Assembly (NCBI RefSeq): GCF_947632075.1
Contig: NZ_CANRNX010000006.1
Coordinates: 1 to 59,199 of the forward strand
Direction of reading: 5' to 3'
DNA from: an uncultured Flavobacterium sp.
GTDB lineage: Bacteria > Bacteroidota > Bacteroidia > Flavobacteriales > Flavobacteriaceae
Length of the DNA stretch: 59,199 bases
The notes below the pieces were generated by a model, which did not search any database, was not told the origin of the DNA, and was given only the letters and a program-made list of their open reading frames with translations. Below, in pieces: positions 27,340 to 36,538 of the stretch (its first letter is position 1; every line of letters begins with the position of its first letter). The translations under genes and the position numbers were made by a program.

Positions 27340-28131
27340 ATGACTGGCACTAAATTCAAGAAATTAATCATTCAGGTTTCATTACAAAATTTTACTTTTT
27401 GTGTGAAGAATCAGTTTTCTAATGAAATCTCACATTTCAAAAGCATTCCTATAAATACTTTAGGATCGCTAGAAGATCAATTAGAAACAATTTTCAGTCA
27501 GAATGAGCTTTTACAAGTTAATTATGATGATATTTTAATTCTTCATGAAAATAATTTAAACACTTTTGTACCTGATACCTATTTTGATGAACGCGCTTTA
27601 GGTAGTTATTTGCAGTTTAATACCAAGGTATTTTCAACAGATTATTTTACTTATGACGAATTAGAATTATACAAAATGAAAAACGTTTACGTCCCTTATG
27701 TTGCGTACAATAACTTTTTTATTGATCAATTCGGAGCTTTTAATTACAAACATCTAGCAAATAATTTGGTTGAATATGTTTTATTTGAAACCAATCAAAA
27801 ACAAGAAAAAGCTGTTTATTGTAATGTTTCAAACAATCAGTTTGAGTTAGTTGTAAGTGAAAATGGAAAATTAATTTTGTTTAATAGTTTTGAAATTCAA
27901 ACGCCAGAAGATTTCATTTATTATATTTTATTTACTTACGAACAATTAAAGCTTAACCCAGAAAATACACCTATTTACTTATTCGGATCTATTGAAAAAG
28001 ACGATTTGAATTATCAAATGATTTATAATTATATAAGAAATGTTCAGATCATAGAAATTGATGTTATTACAGAAGCATTAGTTGAAAACAAAGAACAGTT
28101 CAAAAACAATTTTATTTTATTACATTCATGA
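27340..28131 (+). CDS. DUF3822 family protein
   Basis: 263 residues from MTGTKFKKLIIQVS; a frame open nine codons further upstream is disfavoured because this Met follows a usual spacing and the family starts here. The sequence follows the DUF3822 pattern (short N-terminal strand, central DTYFDERALGSYLQFN, LVVSENGKLILFNSFEIQTPEDFIYYILF). The fold resembles the actin-like ATPase type, but no function is assigned. It overlaps rsmD by 4 bp (ATGA), a conserved pair in this phylum. Confidence 0.85.
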   Translation: MTGTKFKKLIIQVSLQNFTFCVKNQFSNEISHFKSIPINTLGSLEDQLETIFSQNELLQVNYDDILILHENNLNTFVPDTYFDERALGSYLQFNTKVFSTDYFTYDELELYKMKNVYVPYVAYNNFFIDQFGAFNYKHLANNLVEYVLFETNQKQEKAVYCNVSNNQFELVVSENGKLILFNSFEIQTPEDFIYYILFTYEQLKLNPENTPIYLFGSIEKDDLNYQMIYNYIRNVQIIEIDVITEALVENKEQFKNNFILLHS

Positions 28132-28715
28132 GAATCATTTCAGGAAAATATAAAGGACGCCGTATAGTAGCTCCAAAAAAATTACCAGTTCGCCCAACAA
28201 CAGATTTAAGTAAAGAATCGTTGTTTAATATCTTAAATCATCAGTTTAATTTTACTGAATTAAATGTATTGGATTTATTTTCAGGAACGGGAAATATTAG
28301 TTACGAATTTGCTTCGCGTGGTGCTACTCCGATCACTTCAGTTGATGAAGATTTAGGATGCGTGAATTTCATCAAAAAAACAGCTCAGGAATTTGAAATG
28401 GATATTACAGCTGTGAAATCTGATGTTTTTAAATTTTTAGAACGAAGCAAAGCTAAATTTGACGTAATTTTTGCAGATCCGCCTTATGATTTTTCTCAAG
28501 AAGATTTTGAAAAAATAGTTAATTTAGTTTTTGAAAACGAATTATTAGAAGACGATGGTTTATTAATTATTGAACATTCTCCACATACTAAAATGGATCA
28601 TTTAGAACGTTTTACATCCAATAGAAAATACGGCTCTTCATTATTTTCATTTTATGAATATGAAATGGAAGATTCTGACGAAGATGATGAAGATAACGAG
28701 GAATACGATGATTAA
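28128..28715 (+). CDS. rsmD: 16S rRNA (guanine(966)-N(2))-methyltransferase
   Basis: SAM-dependent methylation of guanine 966 in 16S rRNA. 195 residues with MRIISGKYKGRRI at the start, motif I DLFSGTGNISYE (about 49-60), and the catalytic DPPYDF (117-122, within FADPPYD). The C-terminal 15 residues are an acidic tail (DSDEDDEDNEEYDD) not seen in every homologue. Coupled to the DUF3822 gene, ended by a shared terminator. Confidence 0.95.
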   Translation: MRIISGKYKGRRIVAPKKLPVRPTTDLSKESLFNILNHQFNFTELNVLDLFSGTGNISYEFASRGATPITSVDEDLGCVNFIKKTAQEFEMDITAVKSDVFKFLERSKAKFDVIFADPPYDFSQEDFEKIVNLVFENELLEDDGLLIIEHSPHTKMDHLERFTSNRKYGSSLFSFYEYEMEDSDEDDEDNEEYDD

Positions 28716-28727
28716 ATTTATAACAAT

Positions 28728-28755
28728 AAAGCTCGAGTTAATTAACTCGAGCTTT
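28728..28755. terminator. Bidirectional terminator (perfect 28-bp palindrome)
   Basis: AAAGCTCGAGTTAA followed by its exact complement, between convergent genes rsmD and the dehydrogenase; T tract GCTTTTTTTT on the plus strand. Confidence 0.9.
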
Positions 28756-28758
28756 TTT

Positions 28759-29958
28759 TTAGTTTTCTATATAATCTTGTAAATAAGAAAAACGTTCTGT
28801 AAGTTTTCCGCTTGTACAGATTGTAGCACGTTTTAAAATTTCATCTTTGTCACCGTTAAAGAAAGCAGGAATAACATTTTCTAAAAACATTTCTCCAAAG
28901 CCTTCACTTGCGTCTTTTGGTAATTCACAAGGTAAATTGTCAACTGCCATAACTGTTATTGCAGCTGGATGATCTAAAGAAACTTCTTTATTTTCACGAG
29001 GATAATATCCATAAAATGGTTCTTCGATTGTAGAACTTCTTAAAGTAGAGTCAATTGGGCCATTAATATCACAAGAAATATCACCAATAACTTTAACTTG
29101 ATTTAAAGGAGCATTAAGCATTTCTTTAGTTATGATTTTTGGAGAACCATCTTTGTAAAAATGCCCTGCAATAACGATATCTGCAACTTGAGAGAACTTT
29201 TCGAAATCCGATTCATAATCGTTTGGATTTGTGATAAAATCTAATTTTGATGCTGTTTTACCGTCTTTTCTTCTATAATAATCTTGTACATCCAATTGAA
29301 CATAAACAGGTTCGTCAAAATCATTATTTAAGAATTTATCGATATTTACCATTTTATAACCTACGTCATCTAAAAGCTCTTTAGCACCCATTCCAACTTT
29401 TCCCGTTCCGGTTAAAACAATTTTTACAGGTGGCATAAATGGTTTTTTCAAACGTTCTATTAAATCTTTTTTACTTCCTAATTTTTCTGCTTTTACTAAA
29501 CTAAATAATTCGTACTTAATACCAAAAGCACGCATGGTATTGTAAGCACCTACAATTCCAGCGTATCTTCCAAAGCCAATTAAACGAACATTATTTTGAT
29601 CTATTAAAGTTTCATGATCTATTAGAGTAATATTTTTAGCGATACAAGCTTGTAATAATTGCTTATTGTAAGGTTGCTTTTTTATTGTATGTGAAAAGAA
29701 GAAATAGGTTTTATTTGGAATCAATTGTTCAACAGGAACTTCTTTAACTCCAAAAAGTATATCACAATTAGTAATATCGTTTGTAACTTCAAAACCAGCA
29801 TCATTATAAGCTTGGTCTGAAAAAACTCGAATATCAGAAGATTCAACAAATAATTCAGCTTCTGGATATGTATTTTTAAATTTATTTAAGGCATTAGGTG
29901 AAAAAACTACTCGTTTATCTGTAGGAATTTTACCTTCTTTAATTATTCCGAATTTCAT
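28759..29958 (-). CDS. Alanine dehydrogenase/saccharopine dehydrogenase-like NAD(P)-binding enzyme
   Basis: Oxidoreductase of 399 residues from MKFGIIKEGKIPTDKR; 24 further upstream codons are open but the conserved start GIIKEGK is at the beginning here. The N-terminal AlaDH/PNT-like domain shows KEGKIPTDKRVVFSP. The nucleotide loop VLTGTGKVGMGAKELL lies at about 180-195. GDISCDINGPIDSTLRSSTIEEP and VDNLPCELPKDASE are features of the LYS1-like saccharopine (lysine-forming) dehydrogenase family. Whether the substrate is saccharopine cannot be settled. Promoter visible upstream. Confidence 0.8.
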   Translation of the reverse strand: MKFGIIKEGKIPTDKRVVFSPNALNKFKNTYPEAELFVESSDIRVFSDQAYNDAGFEVTNDITNCDILFGVKEVPVEQLIPNKTYFFFSHTIKKQPYNKQLLQACIAKNITLIDHETLIDQNNVRLIGFGRYAGIVGAYNTMRAFGIKYELFSLVKAEKLGSKKDLIERLKKPFMPPVKIVLTGTGKVGMGAKELLDDVGYKMVNIDKFLNNDFDEPVYVQLDVQDYYRRKDGKTASKLDFITNPNDYESDFEKFSQVADIVIAGHFYKDGSPKIITKEMLNAPLNQVKVIGDISCDINGPIDSTLRSSTIEEPFYGYYPRENKEVSLDHPAAITVMAVDNLPCELPKDASEGFGEMFLENVIPAFFNGDKDEILKRATICTSGKLTERFSYLQDYIEN

Positions 29959-29999
29959 ATAAAAGATATTAAAATTATCTATTTTATTAAATAGCTTGC

Positions 30000-30030
30000 C
30001 AAATATACAATTCGTAAAAAAGAAATGCAA
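30000..30030 (-). promoter_or_regulatory. Bacteroidota-type promoter of the dehydrogenase gene
   Basis: Minus-strand TTG (30028-30030), a 20-base spacer, then TATATTTG (30000-30007). The start codon of the dehydrogenase lies about 40 bp further on. Confidence 0.65.
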
Positions 30031-30203
30031 TTTTTTTACCTCAATAGTTTATTCTTAATTTTTGTAATACTTTTTTAAAGAATTGAATGTTTTTCTATAA
30101 AAAATTTCAAAATGCTTAAAAAGTATTTTTTTTAACACTTAAATGTATGCTATTATTATATAATTGAGTAAATTGTAAACTTATTAATACAAATGAATGA
30201 AAA
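30031..30203. other. AT-rich intergenic stretch
   Basis: No gene visible except the short candidate at 30204-30293. The sequence is A/T rich and lacks a further hairpin or motif of note. Confidence 0.5.
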
Positions 30204-30293
30204 ATGGGAGAAAATTTTAAAAATAATAGATATGAAGGGATAGCATTAATATTTGTATTAGTAATAGCTTTTTTAATTTATTTAAGCTTTTAA
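30204..30293 (+). CDS. Possible 29-residue membrane peptide
   Basis: ATG to TAA frame MGENFKNNRYEG plus a 16-residue hydrophobic helix (IALIFVLVIAFLIYLSF). A terminator stands just after it (30321-30346). An overlapping 14-codon frame starts at 30193. Very short, so the coding status is uncertain. Confidence 0.35.
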   Translation: MGENFKNNRYEGIALIFVLVIAFLIYLSF

Positions 30294-30320
30294 TATTAAT
30301 GATATATTTCTTGAAAATAA

Positions 30321-30346
30321 AAAAGTCCTCAATTTTGAGGACTTTT
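30321..30346. terminator. Terminator at the 3-prime end of the rhodanese-thioredoxin gene
   Basis: Twelve-bp stem AAAAGTCCTCAA / TTGAGGACTTTT with a two-base loop, flanked by A and T tracts on both sides. Confidence 0.85.
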
Positions 30347-31081
30347 TTATTTTAATTGATTTACAATTGTAGTTTCATTTGCAAAACCTTTGTGTTCCCA
30401 AATTAGTTCTTTATCCTTATAAAGTTTTAAAACAGGTAAACCAACTACACCTAATTCTTTAGCTAAATTAGAATGTTCATCAACATCAATCTTAACTATA
30501 GAAACTTTATCATTATAGTCTTTTTCAATTTTTTCTAAAATTGGTTTCATTTTGACACAAGGTGCACACCAAACTGCATTAAAATCTACCAATACCAATT
30601 TTTCAGAATCTAATAAAACTTGATAATCAGCTAAAGTCATACCTTCAGATTTTTTTTCTAAGATAACTTCAGGTAAATTTTCTTTTCTCCAAGACATAAT
30701 TCCTCCCTCTAATTCAATAATATTATTATATCCTTTAGCTTTTAATGCTTCTACAGCTTTGGCACTTCTACCTCCACTTAAACAATAAATTAAAATAGTC
30801 TCGTTTTTGTCTATTGCTTCTAATTGATTATTGAATTCAGTTCCTTTCCAATCTAAATTTAAAGCGTTTTCTAAATGACCTTTTGAAAATTCTTCGGAAG
30901 TGCGTACATCAATAACTACAGCATTCGATTTATTCTTAATAATAGAATCAAATTTACTTGGTGAAATTAAGGTTGTTGTTTCTATATTATTGATTTCGTA
31001 TGTGTTATCACTTTCGGTTTTAGAAGAATTACAACTAAAAAGTTGAAAAACTAATGATAATATTAAGATTTTTCTATACAT
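30347..31081 (-). CDS. Rhodanese-thioredoxin fusion lipoprotein
   Basis: 244-residue lipoprotein: signal peptide with LFSC lipobox (Cys17), a rhodanese domain (about 40-138) with catalytic Cys100 in CLSGGRSA, and a thioredoxin domain (about 145-244) with WCAPC (171-175). Fusion of the two domains on one lipid anchor points to a periplasmic sulfur-transfer or disulfide-exchange role, with rhodanese persulfide possibly reduced by the thioredoxin domain. Both active sites look intact. Single gene, divergent from the GHL10 gene. Confidence 0.88.
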   Translation of the reverse strand: MYRKILILSLVFQLFSCNSSKTESDNTYEINNIETTTLISPSKFDSIIKNKSNAVVIDVRTSEEFSKGHLENALNLDWKGTEFNNQLEAIDKNETILIYCLSGGRSAKAVEALKAKGYNNIIELEGGIMSWRKENLPEVILEKKSEGMTLADYQVLLDSEKLVLVDFNAVWCAPCVKMKPILEKIEKDYNDKVSIVKIDVDEHSNLAKELGVVGLPVLKLYKDKELIWEHKGFANETTIVNQLK

Positions 31082-31170
31082 GTGATTTATATTATTTCTT
31101 CAAAATTAAAAAAACGATTCAAAATTTAAAAGTATCTTCAAAAAAGAATAATTTAATTCATCTAACTTAG

Positions 31171-31178
31171 TATTTTTG
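31171..31178 (+). promoter_or_regulatory. Possible -7 element (TATTTTTG)
   Basis: TATTTTTG fits TAnnTTTG 18 bp before the GHL10 lipoprotein start; no clear TTG partner at the usual spacing. Confidence 0.35.
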
Positions 31179-31195
31179 ACATTATTATTATTGTA

Positions 31196-32770
31196 ATGAA
31201 ATCTAGATTATTTAAAATATCAACTGTCATTGGCTTTTTTGCCTTAACTGTTATGTCTTGTGCTGCGCATAAAAATGATATTAAAAAACTCAATGCAACG
31301 AATGAGAATTATATTATAAAAAGTCCACAAGAAGTTAATTTTAGTGAATTTTCAAATTTTGTTGTTGATCTTCCTGAAGTAAACCGTGAGTTCAGAGGCG
31401 TTTGGATTGCTACTGTTGCAAACATAAACTGGCCTTCTAAAAGAAATTTAACTGTATTTGAACAAAAAGTTGAAGCTTTACAACTGTTAGATATGCTACA
31501 AGAAATGAACTTTAACGCTGTTATACTTCAAGTTCGACCTTCAGCTGATGCAATTTATCATAGTAAATTAGAGCCGTGGTCCTATTTCTTAACAGGTGAA
31601 ATTGGAAAAACTCCAGAACCTTTCTATGATCCTTTACAATATTGGATCGAAGAATCGCACAAACGCGGAATGGAATTACATGTTTGGTTAAATCCGTATA
31701 GAGCACATCATTCCAACGGTGGAAAAATTAATTCAAACGCGATGGCTTCAAAAATGACTGATGAAATTGTACGTTTAAAAAATGGTATGTATTGGTTTGA
31801 CCCTTCAAATAAAAAGACTCAAAATCATGTTTCTGAGGTAGTTAAAGATATTGTAAAAAGATACGATATTGATGGTGTTCATTTTGATGACTATTTTTAT
31901 CCCTATGCATCCTATAATGGAGGAGCTGATTTTCCTGACCATAAAACTTGGAACACTTATAAAAAATCTGGAGGAAATTTATCTCGTGCAGATTGGAGAA
32001 GACATAATGTAAACTTGTTTATTGAACGTATTTATAAAGAAATTAAAGAAGAGAAGAAACACGTTAAATTTGGAATCAGCCCATTTGGAATTTGGAAACC
32101 AGGTTATCCTGAAGGAATTACAGGAATGTCACAGTATGATGAGCTTTATGCAGATGCAAAACTATGGTTAAACAAAGGTTGGGTAGATTATTTTACTCCT
32201 CAATTGTATTGGCCTATCGATTCAAAACGCCAAAGTTTTACAAAACTATTAGAATGGTGGAATGATGAAAATACTCAAGGTAGACATTTGTGGCCTGGTT
32301 TAAATACTGTTGAAGTTAAAGCAGATGATAAAGCAGTAGAAATTACTAATCAGATTAAAGTTTCTAAAGACATTTTAAATAAAAATGTTGGAGTTGTTCA
32401 TTACAGTATGGCTGGATTAACACAAAATCCTAAATTGATGAAGAGTTTAAAGAATGATGTTTATAAAGAAAAAGCTCTTGTACCAGCACTTTCTTGGATT
32501 GAAACAGAACCTTTAAATAAACCTGAGTTAAGTATTCGAAGTTTTAGAGAAAAATCTGAAATCCGTTGGACTACTAATGAAACTTCAAATATAAATAAAT
32601 GGATTTTATATAAAAGATATGGTGACCAATGGGAAATAGATATCTTAAAATCGTACGAAAGTACTGCAGATCTTTTACTTTATAAAAACGGTAAAAAACT
32701 AAATACAGTTGCAATAAAAGCAGTTGATCGTTTAGGAAATGAAAGTGATTATGTTGCGAAAAAAATATAA
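31196..32770 (+). CDS. GHL10 family lipoprotein (glycoside hydrolase-like, YngK type)
   Basis: 524-residue lipoprotein (VMSC lipobox, Cys22) with a GHL10 (DUF187-type) domain from about 60 to 380. Conserved-looking segments: EFRGVWIATVANINWPS, WSYFLTGEIGKTPEPFYDPLQYW, IDGVHFDDYFYPY (catalytic acid/base candidates among the Asp residues), FGISPFGIWKPGYPEG, VDYFTPQLYWPI. A C-terminal fibronectin-like region follows (SIRSFREKSEIRWTTNET). Family members are thought to act on cell-wall or surface polysaccharide, but the substrate is not known. Terminator follows at once. Confidence 0.85.
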   Translation: MKSRLFKISTVIGFFALTVMSCAAHKNDIKKLNATNENYIIKSPQEVNFSEFSNFVVDLPEVNREFRGVWIATVANINWPSKRNLTVFEQKVEALQLLDMLQEMNFNAVILQVRPSADAIYHSKLEPWSYFLTGEIGKTPEPFYDPLQYWIEESHKRGMELHVWLNPYRAHHSNGGKINSNAMASKMTDEIVRLKNGMYWFDPSNKKTQNHVSEVVKDIVKRYDIDGVHFDDYFYPYASYNGGADFPDHKTWNTYKKSGGNLSRADWRRHNVNLFIERIYKEIKEEKKHVKFGISPFGIWKPGYPEGITGMSQYDELYADAKLWLNKGWVDYFTPQLYWPIDSKRQSFTKLLEWWNDENTQGRHLWPGLNTVEVKADDKAVEITNQIKVSKDILNKNVGVVHYSMAGLTQNPKLMKSLKNDVYKEKALVPALSWIETEPLNKPELSIRSFREKSEIRWTTNETSNINKWILYKRYGDQWEIDILKSYESTADLLLYKNGKKLNTVAIKAVDRLGNESDYVAKKI

Positions 32771-32774
32771 TATC

Positions 32775-32802
32775 AAACCTCATGTTAAAGTACATGAGGT
32801 TT
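32775..32802 (+). terminator. Terminator after the GHL10 gene
   Basis: Eleven-bp stem AAACCTCATGT / ACATGAGGTTT, loop TAAAGT, then T tract. Confidence 0.9.
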
Positions 32803-32958
32803 TTTAATTTCCCAAAGTGGTGAAATTTCTACACTTTTCCACAAAAGTTAAAATTTGTATCTTATTGATTTACAAGTATATGTTTAAAAGGAATAACATT
32901 TGGATTGTTTTGATTGAATTCTTATTAGAAAAATATCAATCTTTCAAAATATATCTCA

Positions 32959-34380
32959 ATGTTAGAAAAATTCCATTTAAACGAAAATGCCATTTCTCAA
33001 ACAGATAAACTAAATAAGTTCAATTCTAATTTATTTAATAAGTTAGATCGAAGTACATTTAAATCAAAAGACTACTTGATTTTTTTTGTAACTACATTTA
33101 GTATTATAATCAGTTTGTTTTTAATCTATTATCTTCAAAGTGATTTTGAAGCTTTACGTTTTACACGTTCAAAATCTGTTTGGGGACAAATATTATTGTA
33201 TTTATCATATAGTTTATTAATCTATCAAATTGTATTCATCTTTTATATTTTGTATTGTTATGCTAAATATAAAGTAATCGAATCTGTATCAGATGAGGAA
33301 TTACCAACTTGTACCGTAATTGTACCGGCTTATAATGAAGGGAAATTAGTTTTAGATACACTTCGTAGTTTGGTTGCGAACGATTATCCTAAAGAAAAAT
33401 TACAAATATTTGCTATTGACGATGGTTCTAAAGACGATACTTGGCAATGGATGTTAGAAGCAAAAAAAGAATTAGGTGATCGTATTGACATTTATCAACA
33501 ACCTAAAAATATGGGAAAACGTCATGCTTTATATCATGGCTTTAAAACAGGAAAAGGTGATGTTTTTGTAACTGTTGATAGTGATTCGATTGTTAAAAAA
33601 GATACTCTAAGAAATTTAGTTTCACCTTTTGTTACAAATGAAAATTGTGGAGCTGTTGGAGGAAATGTTCGCGTTTTAAACAAAAAGCAAGGCATTATTC
33701 CGCAAATGTTAAATGTTACATTTGTATTTAGTTTTGAATTTATTCGTTCTGCTCAAAGTGTAACAGGATCTGTTTTATGTACGCCTGGAGCCTTAGCTGC
33801 TTACAGAAGAACAGCTGTTTTGAATTGTGTTGAAGATTGGATTAATCAAAAGTTTATGGGTAAAGCATCAGATATTGGAGAAGATCGCGCTTTAACAAAT
33901 ATGATTCTTAAGCAAGGCATGCATGTCTTGTTTCAAAAAAATTCATTTGTGTATACTAATAGTCCTGAGAATTACAAGCAATTAAATAAAATGTTCATTC
34001 GTTGGGAACGTAGTAATGTGAGAGAAAACATTGAAATGACTAAATTTGCATTTTCTAACTTTAGAAGTGAATCTAAATTTGCTCCACGTTTTTTATTAAT
34101 AAACCAATGGATTAAAGTAATTTTAGCAATACCATTTACTTTATTGATGTTTTATTTAATCCTAACAAATCCAATATTATTTTTAACATCAACTTTCTTT
34201 GGTATTTTTATATTTTCAAGTATACAGGTTATTCTTTATGCAAGAAAGTATAATTTCTTAGAATCATTATGGTTTTATACTTATAGTATTTTTTACACTT
34301 TTACCTTATTCTGGATTACCCCTTATGCAATTTTAACTGCAGGTAAAAAAGGTTGGTTAACCAGAGAGATTGTAAAATAA
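32959..34380 (+). CDS. Processive glycosyltransferase, family 2
   Basis: Membrane glycosyltransferase of 473 residues. Two N-terminal helices (about 35-60, 70-98), a GT2 catalytic domain and three C-terminal helices. Motifs for the donor and catalytic base: VIVPAYNEGKLV, AIDDGSKDDTWQW, VDSDSIVKKDTL and GEDRALTNMI; the processive MFIRWERSNVRE (in place of QxxRW) occurs near residue 345. This fits hyaluronan/cellulose-synthase-like GT2 enzymes or polysaccharide synthases. Start at MLEKFHLNENAIS is likely, since no upstream Met in frame looks better. Confidence 0.88.
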   Translation: MLEKFHLNENAISQTDKLNKFNSNLFNKLDRSTFKSKDYLIFFVTTFSIIISLFLIYYLQSDFEALRFTRSKSVWGQILLYLSYSLLIYQIVFIFYILYCYAKYKVIESVSDEELPTCTVIVPAYNEGKLVLDTLRSLVANDYPKEKLQIFAIDDGSKDDTWQWMLEAKKELGDRIDIYQQPKNMGKRHALYHGFKTGKGDVFVTVDSDSIVKKDTLRNLVSPFVTNENCGAVGGNVRVLNKKQGIIPQMLNVTFVFSFEFIRSAQSVTGSVLCTPGALAAYRRTAVLNCVEDWINQKFMGKASDIGEDRALTNMILKQGMHVLFQKNSFVYTNSPENYKQLNKMFIRWERSNVRENIEMTKFAFSNFRSESKFAPRFLLINQWIKVILAIPFTLLMFYLILTNPILFLTSTFFGIFIFSSIQVILYARKYNFLESLWFYTYSIFYTFTLFWITPYAILTAGKKGWLTREIVK

Positions 34381-34421
34381 TTTAAAGTGTTTGTTTAGTT
34401 TACATTAGTTTTATTTAGAAG

Positions 34422-34444
34422 AGAGTTACTAATTTAGTAACTCT
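34422..34444 (+). terminator. Terminator after the GT2 gene
   Basis: Nine-bp stem AGAGTTACT / AGTAACTCT with loop AATTT, followed by TTTATTTAT. Confidence 0.75.
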
Positions 34445-34503
34445 TTTATTTATATCATTTTTTTAGAAAATTAAACTTGCTTTTAATTTCAAATACAATG
34501 TCG

Positions 34504-34511
34504 TAATTTTG
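34504..34511 (+). promoter_or_regulatory. Possible -7 element (TAATTTTG) of uvrB
   Basis: TAATTTTG fits TAnnTTTG 18 bp before the uvrB start; a TTG lies 24 bases upstream of it, slightly long for the -33 spacing. Confidence 0.4.
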
Positions 34512-34529
34512 TGATAATTAAGATAAACT

Positions 34530-36536
34530 ATGGGATTTCAAATAAAATCAGATTATAAACCAACAGGTGATCAACCTGCGGCAATTCAAAAATTAGTTGC
34601 AGGAATTGATAGTAATGAACAATTTCAAACCTTGCTTGGAGTTACCGGATCTGGTAAAACTTTTACGGTTGCAAATGTCATTCAAGAAGTACAAAGACCA
34701 ACTTTAGTTTTAGCACATAATAAAACCTTGGCAGCTCAGTTGTATTCTGAATTTAAGCAGTTTTTCCCAAACAATGCCGTTGAATATTTTGTTTCTTATT
34801 ATGATTATTATCAACCAGAAGCATATTTACCGGTTACCGGAACTTATATTGAAAAAGATTTATCTATTAATGAAGAGCTTGAAAAGCTTCGTTTAAGCAC
34901 TACTTCTTCCCTACTTTCTGGCCGAAGAGATGTTTTAGTTGTAGCATCCGTTTCTTGTTTATATGGTATTGGAAATCCGGTTGAATTTCAAAAAAACGTA
35001 ATTACTTTAGAACGCGATCAAGAAATAAGTCGAACGAAACTTTTACATCGTTTGGTACAGAGTTTATATGCTCGTACTGAAGCTGAATTTACACATGGTA
35101 ATTTTAGAATAAAAGGCGATACTGTAGAAATTTTCCCAAGTTATGCAGATGATCCGTATCGCATTCATTTTTTTGGAGATGAGATTGAAGAAATAGAAAG
35201 TTTTGATAAAGACACTTCTAAAGTTATCGAACGTTTCCCTTTACTAAATATTTATCCTGCTAATATGTTTGTAACCTCTCCAGATATATTGCAAAACGCT
35301 ATTTGGGAGATTCAACAAGATTTAGTTAAACAAGTAGATTATTTTAAAGAAATAGGAAAACATTTAGAAGCCAAACGCTTAGAAGAACGCACCAATTTTG
35401 ATTTGGAAATGATACGTGAATTAGGATATTGTTCAGGAATCGAAAATTATTCTCGTTATTTAGACCAACGTTTACCTGGTACGCGTCCGTTCTGTTTATT
35501 AGATTATTTCCCGAAAGATTATTTAATGGTAATTGATGAGAGTCACGTTACTGTTTCTCAGGTTCATGCCATGTATGGTGGCGACCGTTCAAGAAAAGAA
35601 AATTTAGTTGAATACGGATTTAGATTACCTGCCGCAATGGATAACCGTCCGTTAAAGTTTGAAGAATTTGAAGCTTTACAAAATCAAGAAATCTTTGTTT
35701 CGGCAACTCCAGCAGATTATGAATTACAGAAATCTGAAGGTGTTTATGTAGAGCAAATTATTCGTCCTACTGGTTTGTTAGATCCGATTATTGAAGTTCG
35801 CCCAAGCGAAAATCAAATTGATGATTTAATAGAAGAAATACACCAACGCGTTGAGATTGATGAACGTGTTTTAGTTACCACATTAACGAAACGTATGGCC
35901 GAAGAATTGGCTAAATATTTTACTAAGGTTGGAATTCGTTGTCGTTATATACATTCAGACATTGATACTTTAGAACGTGTAGAAATCATGCAAGATTTAC
36001 GTAAAGGTTTATTTGATGTTCTTATTGGTGTAAACTTACTACGTGAAGGTTTAGATTTACCTGAAGTTTCTTTGGTTGCCATTTTAGATGCTGATAAAGA
36101 AGGTTTTTTACGTAGTGCCCGTTCGTTGACTCAAACCGTAGGTCGTGCTGCGCGAAACGTAAATGGGAAGGCCATTATGTATGCAGATAAAATTACAGAT
36201 AGTATGAAAAAAACTATCGATGAAACCAGTTATCGAAGAGCAAAACAAATGGCTTATAACGAAAAACACAATATGGTTCCTAAAGCATTAAATAAGAAAA
36301 TAGATGATAGTATGAGTCGTGCTATTTCAGGGAAAGCAGGTAACTATAATCAAGAAGATAACTTACAGATTGCAGCTGAATCGATTGTAAATTATAACAA
36401 TGCAAAAGATATTGAAAAAGCAATTCGAGAGAAACGAAAAGCTATGGAAAAAGCTGCAAAAGAATTGGATTTTATGCAAGCCGCTAAGTTACGTGACGAA
36501 ATAAAAATGCTACAAGATAATTTAACCGATTTATAA
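34530..36536 (+). CDS. uvrB: UvrABC system protein B
   Basis: DNA-damage verification helicase-like subunit of nucleotide excision repair; 668 residues, full length. Walker A GVTGSGKT (37-44), the beta-hairpin segment YYDYYQPEAYLP that clamps DNA, DEXX motif VIDESHVTV, helicase motifs EGLDLPEVSLVAILDADKEG and QTVGRAARN, and the C-terminal UVR domain (AMEKAAKELDFMQAAKLRDEIKML) that contacts UvrC. All expected features present. The exported-protein gene follows 2 bp later. Confidence 0.97.
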   Translation: MGFQIKSDYKPTGDQPAAIQKLVAGIDSNEQFQTLLGVTGSGKTFTVANVIQEVQRPTLVLAHNKTLAAQLYSEFKQFFPNNAVEYFVSYYDYYQPEAYLPVTGTYIEKDLSINEELEKLRLSTTSSLLSGRRDVLVVASVSCLYGIGNPVEFQKNVITLERDQEISRTKLLHRLVQSLYARTEAEFTHGNFRIKGDTVEIFPSYADDPYRIHFFGDEIEEIESFDKDTSKVIERFPLLNIYPANMFVTSPDILQNAIWEIQQDLVKQVDYFKEIGKHLEAKRLEERTNFDLEMIRELGYCSGIENYSRYLDQRLPGTRPFCLLDYFPKDYLMVIDESHVTVSQVHAMYGGDRSRKENLVEYGFRLPAAMDNRPLKFEEFEALQNQEIFVSATPADYELQKSEGVYVEQIIRPTGLLDPIIEVRPSENQIDDLIEEIHQRVEIDERVLVTTLTKRMAEELAKYFTKVGIRCRYIHSDIDTLERVEIMQDLRKGLFDVLIGVNLLREGLDLPEVSLVAILDADKEGFLRSARSLTQTVGRAARNVNGKAIMYADKITDSMKKTIDETSYRRAKQMAYNEKHNMVPKALNKKIDDSMSRAISGKAGNYNQEDNLQIAAESIVNYNNAKDIEKAIREKRKAMEKAAKELDFMQAAKLRDEIKMLQDNLTDL

Positions 36537-36538
36537 AC

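Noticed and set aside
32817..33008. 63-codon frame overlapping the GT2 gene start
   Set aside because: No similarity or hydrophobic pattern of note. It lies in a different frame and overlaps the real GT2 start, so it is likely a chance frame.
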